In this document: positions 1 to 5,839 of the stretch, piece after piece
Numbering within the stretch: position 1 is the stretch's first letter
Layout: every line of letters starts with the position of its first letter
Assembly: GCA_030428695.1 (NCBI GenBank)
Contig: JAUIEM010000503.1
Coordinates: 1-5,839, forward strand
From: a bacterium
Lineage (GTDB): Bacteria > Planctomycetota > J058 > JAJDCP01
Length of the DNA: 5,839 nucleotides
Direction: 5' to 3'
Notes under the pieces: generated by a model
Told to the model about the DNA's origin: nothing
What the model saw: only the letters and a program-made list of their open reading frames with translations
Database searches by the model: none
Made by a program: the position numbers and the translations under genes

Positions 1-1835
1 GCCAGGCCTCCGAAGTGTTGCGCTGCCGGGCGCGCCTGCGGGCGGCCCGGGGCGAGGTCGACGCGGCGCTGGACTCCTGGGATGAGGCGATCGGGCTGAT
101 GCTCGAGCAGGCACCGAGCGGCCCCGGGCTGGTCGACCTCGGGGACGCCCTGCGCAGCCGCGGCGTGTTGCGCGTGGAACGGGGGCTGATCGAGGGGGCC
201 TTCGAGGACTACGAGGCGGCGTGCGCCGTGCTCGGGGAGCTGCTCGAGCGGGATCCCGACGCCTCCCTCGCCCTGCGCACCCTCGGCCAGGTGCTGACCG
301 AGCGGGCCCGCCTGTACCTGCAGCGCGGGCAGTTCTGGCAGGCCCTGGACGACGCCGTCCCCGCCGTCGAGATCTTCCGCGCACGCAGCCTGAGCAGCGA
401 CGACGCCGCCCTGCAGCTGCCCGGCGCCGGTGCCGTCTCCGACCTCGCGGTCGGTCTCGGCATCCTCGCCAACGTCCACGGCCGCCTCGGGGATGTCGCG
501 GAAGCCCACGCTGCGGCCCTGGAGAGCGTCGCCCTGCACCGCGAGCTGCTCGCCCGCGCCCCGTCCCATCACCTCGCCGGCTACGCCCTCGCGCGCAGCC
601 TCGGCGTGCTCGGCGAGACCGAGCTGCAGCGCGGCGCGCACGCCGCGGGCCTCGAGGCGCTCGAGGAAGGCATCACGCTGTTCGGCTCGCTGCTCGGCGA
701 CGACCCGGGGAACGTCCCGATCCGCCGCGACTACGGCCTCGCCCTGTGCCGGCTCGGCGACCTGCACTACGACGCCGGCGACTTCGACGCCGCCTGTGAG
801 CTGTACGAGGCCGCCCTCGCCGAGCTCGAGCCGATGTACATAGACCTCGACCTCGCCCTCGGTCCCTGGCTGATGGTCGCCGAGCGGGTCGGCGGCACCC
901 GCGACCAGCGGGGGGACACCAGCGGCGCCGCGGCGATCTATTCCCGCGCCCTCGACATGCTCGCCGCGCGTGGAGCCCCCGCCGCCCAGCGGGCGATGTG
1001 GAGCTCCCTCTTGTCCGAGCTCGAGCGGCGGGAGTCCGGCGACCCGGGCGCCGACGCCCGCGATCGGGCGACCGCCGACGAGCTGCTCGCCGCCCTGCAG
1101 AGCCAGGAGCTCCCGCCCAGCGTCGCGCGCGAGGCCTGGATCGAGCTCGGCAACCTGTACCTCAACCTCGACGACCACGCGGGCATCGTGCTCGCCTTCG
1201 CCCGGGCCATCGCCCTCGGCGACGAGGTGTGGGGCGAGGGCCGACCGCCGATCGCCCGCCTGCAGCGCGCGCAGATGGGCCGCGCCCGTGGGCTCGCCCT
1301 GCAGGATCTCGACAAGCTCGACGAAGCCCGTGCGGTGCTCGAAGAGGCCCGGACGCGCGCGCTCGCCCTCGACGACGACAAGGGGCTCGCCGAGGCCCTG
1401 CGCGGCGACCTCTGGCAGCTGACGAAGCAGGAGCTCGCCGAGGGCCTGCGCGCCCCCGAGAGCGCCGAGGAGTGGCTGAGCTACGGCCTGATCGAGCTCA
1501 GCCGGGGGCACGGGGACAGCGCGGCGGCGGCCCTGCGCACCGGCCTCGCCGATCCGGTCCTGGCGCAGAACCCCGCCGCCTGGCTGACCGCCGCCCGCGA
1601 CTGCGCCCGCCTCGGGGCCGGGGACCCCGACCTCGAGGCGCTCTCCGTCGAGCTGCTCGAGGGCTGGGCCGCGCTGTGGTCGGCGCGGGTCGCCGCGCTG
1701 CGGGAAGACGATCCCGACGGCGAGCTGGCGGGGATCCTGGCGATTCCAGCCGGGCTGCGGGCCGAAGACGCGTTCGCCGGCGTGCGGGAGCGCGCCGATT
1801 TCCGGGCGCTGTTCGAGCGCCTGGCGGAGGAGTGA
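1..1835 (+). CDS. TPR-repeat protein, 5' end outside window
   Basis: This is the C-terminal part of a long tetratricopeptide-repeat protein, a helical scaffold that normally binds partner proteins. The frame is open to the left edge, so the true start is probably upstream; a GTG at 15 is the first possible internal start, giving 606 residues. Counting from that codon, TPR-like helix pairs recur throughout, at about 3-35, 43-78, 85-120, 145-180, 190-226, 244-273, 375-402 and 430-455. The clearest are CRLGDLHYDAGDFDAACELY (245-264) and LGNLYLNLDDHAGIVLAFAR (378-397). The tail (585-604) carries a DAFagvR...adFRaLf pattern, often seen where TPR tails of planctomycete and myxobacterial proteins end. 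There is no signal peptide, membrane segment or enzymatic domain in the visible part. Such tails often follow Ser/Thr kinase domains, so a kinase upstream is possible but unseen. It is followed after four bases by the NAD(P)-binding gene, probably in the same operon. Confidence 0.85.
   Translation, partial: QASEVLRCRARLRAARGEVDAALDSWDEAIGLMLEQAPSGPGLVDLGDALRSRGVLRVERGLIEGAFEDYEAACAVLGELLERDPDASLALRTLGQVLTERARLYLQRGQFWQALDDAVPAVEIFRARSLSSDDAALQLPGAGAVSDLAVGLGILANVHGRLGDVAEAHAAALESVALHRELLARAPSHHLAGYALARSLGVLGETELQRGAHAAGLEALEEGITLFGSLLGDDPGNVPIRRDYGLALCRLGDLHYDAGDFDAACELYEAALAELEPMYIDLDLALGPWLMVAERVGGTRDQRGDTSGAAAIYSRALDMLAARGAPAAQRAMWSSLLSELERRESGDPGADARDRATADELLAALQSQELPPSVAREAWIELGNLYLNLDDHAGIVLAFARAIALGDEVWGEGRPPIARLQRAQMGRARGLALQDLDKLDEARAVLEEARTRALALDDDKGLAEALRGDLWQLTKQELAEGLRAPESAEEWLSYGLIELSRGHGDSAAAALRTGLADPVLAQNPAAWLTAARDCARLGAGDPDLEALSVELLEGWAALWSARVAALREDDPDGELAGILAIPAGLRAEDAFAGVRERADFRALFERLAEE
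1826..1832 (+). promoter_or_regulatory. Ribosome binding site for the NAD(P)-binding gene
   Basis: GGAGGAG, a near-perfect Shine-Dalgarno sequence, lies seven bases before the GTG at 1840 and inside the last codons of the TPR gene. It decides the GTG start of the downstream gene and indicates that the two genes are translated from one message. Confidence 0.8.
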
Positions 1836-1839
1836 AGAC

Positions 1840-2574
1840 GTGGGCTTGAAGAAGGCGCTGGTGGTCGGCGCGACCGGACGGGTCGGACGCCAGGCGGTCG
1901 CCGCCCTGCTCGCCCGCGGCGTCGCGGTGCGGGTGCTGTCCCGTTCGCGGGAGCGCGCCGTCGAGCGGCTCGGGGCGGACATCGAGGTGCACGAGGGGGA
2001 CGTGCGCGACCCGGACAGCCTGCGCGGGCTCGGGGCCGGCGTCGGCGCGGCCGTCACCGCCCTCGGCACGCGCACCTATTTCGGCAAGAACGGCAACGCC
2101 GCGGTCGACGGCACCGGCACCCGGAACGTCCTCGCCGCCCTGGCCGCCGACGGCCTGCCCCACATCGTGCACCTGAGCGCCTGGGGGCTCGAGCGGCGCT
2201 CGGTGTTCCTGTCCGCCTTCTCGATCGCGCTGAATCGCTACTTCGTGTGGAAGGCCCGGGCCGAGGAGACGGTGCGCGAGAGCGGCATCCCCTGCACCAT
2301 CGTGCGTCCGGTCGAGTTCAAGCAGCGCCCGCCGCGCGGCGGGCCGCTGCTCAACCAACACCAGCCGCTGTCCCTGTGCAAGGCCGCCTTCCAGGGCGTC
2401 AGCATCACGACCGTCGGCGAGGTGCTCGGCTTCTGCGCCGGCCGCGAGGATGCGCAGGACAAGACCTTCGAGCTGTTCGAGGGCGGCACGCGCCCCCTCG
2501 ACGAGCAGCTCGCCGGCCTCGTCCCCGACCGGGAGCGGCAGGCGCCGCCGCGCACGCCCCTGTTCGGACGCTGA
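1840..2574 (+). CDS. NAD(P)-binding atypical SDR / NmrA-like protein
   Basis: A 244-residue cytoplasmic Rossmann-fold protein of the extended/atypical short-chain dehydrogenase group (NAD(P)H-binding, NmrA-like). The nucleotide-binding loop GATGRVG is at residues 10-16 after a first beta strand (LVV). It is followed by a VRVLSRSRERA segment (30-40), whose arginines after strand 2 suggest NADP(H) preference. GDVRD (53-57) is the usual acidic turn after strand 3. HLSAWG (111-116) sits where the active-site serine strand lies, K138 opens a KARAEETVRESGIPCTIVRP segment (138-157) with the K..aE..lr.Sgi..tivRP signature, and a C-terminal substrate-side region ends at 244. The classical YxxxK tyrosine is not evident, so it may be a redox sensor or isomerase rather than a classical dehydrogenase. 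The substrate cannot be told. The GTG start is set by the strong ribosome site at 1826-1832. Its size is normal for the group. Confidence 0.85.
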   Translation: MGLKKALVVGATGRVGRQAVAALLARGVAVRVLSRSRERAVERLGADIEVHEGDVRDPDSLRGLGAGVGAAVTALGTRTYFGKNGNAAVDGTGTRNVLAALAADGLPHIVHLSAWGLERRSVFLSAFSIALNRYFVWKARAEETVRESGIPCTIVRPVEFKQRPPRGGPLLNQHQPLSLCKAAFQGVSITTVGEVLGFCAGREDAQDKTFELFEGGTRPLDEQLAGLVPDRERQAPPRTPLFGR

Positions 2575-2577
2575 GCG

Positions 2578-2621
2578 CGGGGCGTACGGGGCGGTCCCTG
2601 CTCTTGCGAACGCCCCGCCCC
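2578..2621. repeat. GC-rich direct and inverted repeats after the SDR gene
   Basis: CGGGGCG occurs twice, at 2578-2584 and 2587-2593, with a nine-base period. Both copies are complementary to CGCCCCG at 2611-2617. A shifted pairing (2588-2594 with 2615-2621) is also possible. The stem could end or attenuate transcription from the SDR gene, but no T-run follows and it overlaps the -35 element and spacer of the moxR promoter. Its role as a terminator is therefore unproven. Confidence 0.4.
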
Positions 2622-2632
2622 CGTCCTAGAAT
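2604..2632 (+). promoter_or_regulatory. Sigma70-type promoter for the moxR gene
   Basis: TTGCGA (2604-2609, four of six bases matching TTGACA) is separated by exactly 17 bases from TAGAAT (2627-2632, five of six matching TATAAT). The element stands out as the only AT-leaning hexamers in an otherwise very GC-rich gap. Initiation at A2638 would give a 39-base leader before the moxR ATG. The position between a completed operon and a new start codon supports the call; no transcript data are available. Confidence 0.65.
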
Positions 2633-2641
2633 GGGGCACCC

Positions 2642-2658
2642 GCCGCGGGCTGCGCGGC
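2642..2658 (+). promoter_or_regulatory. Leader hairpin upstream of moxR
   Basis: GCCGCG (2642-2647) and CGCGGC (2653-2658) form a perfect six-base-pair stem with a five-base loop. It would sit about five bases from the predicted transcript 5' end and finish seven bases before the Shine-Dalgarno sequence. It could protect the 5' end of the mRNA or keep the ribosome site open. In a sequence this GC-rich, a stem this short can arise by chance. Confidence 0.3.
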
Positions 2659-2665
2659 ACAGAAC

Positions 2666-2670
2666 GAGGG
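2666..2670 (+). promoter_or_regulatory. Ribosome binding site for moxR
   Basis: GAGGG lies six bases before the ATG at 2677 and supports that start over later in-frame ATG codons. Confidence 0.6.
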
Positions 2671-2676
2671 CCCGGC

Positions 2677-3731
<1,055 letters not shown>

Positions 3732-3735
<4 letters not shown>

Positions 3736-5003
3736 CAGCGAAGAAGCGACGGCGCCTCGGCTGCTGCCTGAGCCTCGCGGTGCTGGTCGGGTGCATGTTC
3801 ATCCCCGGCTGCCAGGTCCCCTACCTGCTGCACCTCGCCCAGGGCCAGCTCGAGATGCTCGCGAGCACCGAGCCGGTCAGCGACGTGCTCGCCCGCGACT
3901 CCCTCGACGTCACCGTCCGCGACCGCCTGCTGCTGATCGCCGAGATCAAGACCTACGCGGCGGATTCCCTCGGCTACAGCCCCGACGAAGCCTACACCGA
4001 CTACTACGACAGCCAGGGGCGGCCGGCCTCCTACGTGCTGACCGCCTGCGCCCGGGACAGCTTCCGCCCCTACACCTGGTGGTTCCCGATCGTCGGCACC
4101 GTGCCCTACAAGGGCTTCTTCGACGAGGCCTGGCGGGACGAGGAGGCCGCCGCCCTGCGCGAGGACTTCGACGTCTACGTCGGCACCGCCGCCGCCTACA
4201 GCACCCTCGGCTGGCTCGACGACCCGATCATGTCCGCCTGGATGGACGACCCGGTCGGCGACCTCGCCGAGCTGATCCTCCACGAGCTCACCCACCGGGA
4301 GCTGTACCTCGCGTCGAACATCCGCTTCAACGAGACCCTGGCGACCTTCTTCGGCCAGACCGCCGCCGAGGGCTTCCTCGCCGCCCGCTATGGCCCGGAC
4401 AGCGCTGAGCTCGCCGACTACCTCGCGGGGAACCGCGACGCCCTGCGTTTCACCAGCGCCGTCCACCGCCTCCGCGTGCGCCTCGACACCCTGTACGCCG
4501 AGGTCTCCGGGGAAGAGGCGATCGCGCGCCGCGGGGAGGTCTTCGCCGCGGCCCAGCAGGAGGTCGCCGCGCTGCCCTTCGAGCGCTACGCCTACCGCTG
4601 GTTCGTCGAGACCGAGCTCAACAACGCCCTGGTCCTCGCCCTCGACCGCTACTACGGCGACCTGCCCCTGTTCGCCGCCCTGTACGTCGTGTGCAGCGAA
4701 GACCTCGTCGCGATGCTCGCCGCCCTGAAGACCGTCGAGGACGCCTCCGACGCCCCCGCCGCGGTGCTCGACCTGCTGCACCGGCGGCTCGCGGACGCCC
4801 CCGCCCCCGCCGAGCTGCTGCGCGCCCTCGCCGCCTGCGAGGGGCTCGCGGTGCGGAGCTTCGTGCGCTACCTCGACCCCGCCGAGCCGGAGGAGCTGCG
4901 CGCGGCCGCGCTGTTCCTCCTGCGGGAGCAGACCGGCTTCACGCTCGAGGCCGACGCGGCGGCGTGGGAAGCGGCGCTGACGACGCCTGGCAGCGAACAG
5001 TGA
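3732..5003 (+). CDS. Predicted aminopeptidase lipoprotein (PF10023-like)
   Basis: A 423-residue exported lipoprotein resembling the predicted aminopeptidase family PF10023/COG4324. A basic n-region (TAKKRRR, 2-8) and hydrophobic stretch (9-26) lead to IPGC (C27), followed by the family's Q..Y......GQ pattern ending at 38-39. An earlier LVGC (C21) also fits a lipobox. Family signatures follow: WWFPIVGTVPYKGFF (116-130), AYSTLGW (155-161), HELTH (184-188, zinc ligands H184 and H188, catalytic E185), FNE (199-201, E201 the likely third ligand) and NNA.......YY (297-308). About 85 residues after roughly 338 exceed the usual domain and end in an LReqTGft...aaW motif (397-412). The start is GTG at 3732 (GTGA overlap with the moxR stop); a longer frame extends back to 3462, but that part only shadows moxR. 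There is no clear Shine-Dalgarno site, so translation probably depends on coupling. It should act at the membrane facing the periplasm; the substrate is unknown and peptidase activity is inferred from the family. Confidence 0.9.
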
Positions 5004-5077
5004 GGCGACCGCCAGTCGACCTTCTACGCGGCCCGAGGCGGCGGACGCCCGGCCCTGATGCATCGCGCTCCCACGAT

Positions 5078-5082
5078 GGAGG
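5078..5082 (+). promoter_or_regulatory. Ribosome binding site for the iron-binding protein
   Basis: GGAGG lies five bases before the ATG at 5088. It favours this start over two in-frame ATG codons at 5058 and 5076, neither of which has a comparable site and both of which would put charged and polar residues ahead of the signal peptide. I see no clear promoter, Fur box or terminator in the 84-base gap (5004-5087). Confidence 0.7.
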
Positions 5083-5087
5083 ACACC

Positions 5088-5839
5088 ATGCACCGTCTGC
5101 TTCTCTTCCTGCTGTTCGCCCTGTTCTTCCCTGGCTGCGGAGACACCGGCCCCACCTCGGAGGTCGTGCTCTACACATCGCTCAACGAGCCGACGGCGCG
5201 CGCGGTGATCGCCGCCTTCGAGGAGAGTACGGGCATCTCCGTCACCGTCGTCAGCGACACCGAGCGCGACAAGACGGTCGGGTTGGTGCAGACCCTGCTC
5301 GCCGAGCGTGAGCATCCGCGCGCCGATGTGTTCTGGAACTCCGAAGTCGCCCACTCGGTGCGGCTCGCGGAGGCCGGCGTGCTCGCCCCCTGCGACCCGC
5401 CCCCGGCCGAAGCTGCCCGCATCCCGGCGCGCTTCCGCGACCCCGGCGGCGTCTGGTTCGGCTTCGCGGGCCGGGCCCGCGTGCTGATCGTCAACACCGC
5501 GCTCGTCCCCCCGGAGGCCCGCCCGACCTCGATGTGGGACCTCGTCGACCCGGCCTGGGCCGACCGCGCCGGGCTGGTCCGGCCGGTCACCGGCACGACC
5601 CTGACCCACGTCACCGCGCTCTACCAGGTGCTCGGCGTCGACGAGACCGAGCGCTTCCTCGAGGAGGTCCAGCGCCGCGGCTGTCCCCTCCCCCCCGGCA
5701 ACGGACGGCTCGCGCGCCTGGTCGGCGAGGGCGAGCTCGCCTTCGGCTTCACCGACACCTCCGACTACCGGCTCGTCAAGGCCGAGGGCAAGCCGGTCGA
5801 CGTGGTCTATCCCGACCAGGACCAGGGGCCGGGCACCCT
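5088..5839 (+). CDS. Iron(III) ABC transporter substrate-binding lipoprotein, 3' end outside window
   Basis: The first 250 residues of a periplasmic substrate-binding protein of the ferric-iron (FbpA/FutA/AfuA-like) group, which captures Fe3+ and delivers it to an inner-membrane ABC permease. A short signal peptide (hydrophobic 4-14) ends in FPGC with C17 as the likely lipid anchor. The mature protein opens with VVLYTSLNEP (26-35), then a FEESTGISV strand (44-52), PRADVFWNSE (77-86), GVWFGFAGRARVLIVNT (121-137), DLVDPAW (151-157), a TGTTLTH hinge segment (168-174), PGNGRLARLV (203-212) and FGFTDTSD (219-226), all at positions expected for this family. It reads off the right edge at PDQDQGPGTL, where relatives have a PDQ..GTL segment; about 80-100 residues are probably missing. 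C102 and C199 are the only cysteines in the visible mature part besides C17. Thiamine or other Fe-like substrates remain possible, as the metal-binding tyrosines fall partly outside the window. Confidence 0.92.
   Translation, partial: MHRLLLFLLFALFFPGCGDTGPTSEVVLYTSLNEPTARAVIAAFEESTGISVTVVSDTERDKTVGLVQTLLAEREHPRADVFWNSEVAHSVRLAEAGVLAPCDPPPAEAARIPARFRDPGGVWFGFAGRARVLIVNTALVPPEARPTSMWDLVDPAWADRAGLVRPVTGTTLTHVTALYQVLGVDETERFLEEVQRRGCPLPPGNGRLARLVGEGELAFGFTDTSDYRLVKAEGKPVDVVYPDQDQGPGT

Noticed and set aside
1498..2361. Minus-strand open frame across the TPR/SDR junction
   Set aside because: Arg/Pro/Ala/Gly-rich with no domain, and it overlaps two well-supported plus-strand genes.
5004..5075. Possible terminator after the peptidase gene
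   Set aside because: I found no stem longer than four pairs with a usable loop, and no T-run.
5076..5089. ATGG/CCAT inverted repeat around the ribosome site of the iron-binding gene
   Set aside because: Only four base pairs with a six-base loop; too weak to claim a regulatory structure.

Overview
This is a very GC-rich, densely coded stretch of bacterial chromosome with all five genes on the + strand. By eye it is roughly 70% GC, with third codon positions almost all G or C. The style suggests Planctomycetota or Myxococcota, or a related high-GC Gram-negative lineage: a long degenerate TPR protein ending in an 'edAFagvRerpdFRaLf'-type tail, a MoxR ATPase, two lipobox-bearing exported proteins, and a C-terminal 'LReqTGft...aaW' motif like the ends of planctomycete HEAT-type proteins. 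This assignment is inferred from protein style only. No rRNA, tRNA or marker gene is present to settle it.

Layout: (1) The window opens inside a TPR-repeat protein (to 1835), whose N-terminus lies upstream. (2) Four bases later a GTG with a perfect GGAGGAG ribosome site starts an atypical short-chain dehydrogenase/NmrA-like NAD(P)-binding protein (1840-2574). Genes 1 and 2 look like one operon. (3) A 102-base gap (2575-2676) holds GC-rich repeats, a good sigma70-type promoter (TTGCGA, 17 bases, TAGAAT) and a short hairpin in the predicted leader. (4) That promoter appears to drive a complete MoxR-type AAA+ ATPase (2677-3735). Its stop codon overlaps the GTG start of a lipoprotein of the predicted-aminopeptidase family PF10023/COG4324 (3732-5003), with HExxH and FNE metal/catalytic motifs. 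(5) After an 84-base gap a periplasmic iron(III) ABC-transporter substrate-binding lipoprotein begins (5088) and runs off the right edge. Its permease and ATPase genes would be expected beyond it.

How the genes may work together: the best-supported functional unit is the MoxR ATPase plus the lipoprotein peptidase, which overlap by four bases and so are probably translationally coupled. MoxR proteins normally sit beside DUF58 and von Willebrand-A genes, and neither occurs here. The pairing with a membrane-anchored zinc-peptidase-like protein is the most notable feature of the window. The iron-binding protein probably belongs to a separate uptake operon. I see no CRISPR array, insertion sequence, phage gene, toxin-antitoxin pair or clear defence system. 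The window is mostly ordinary chromosomal content with one uncommon gene pairing.
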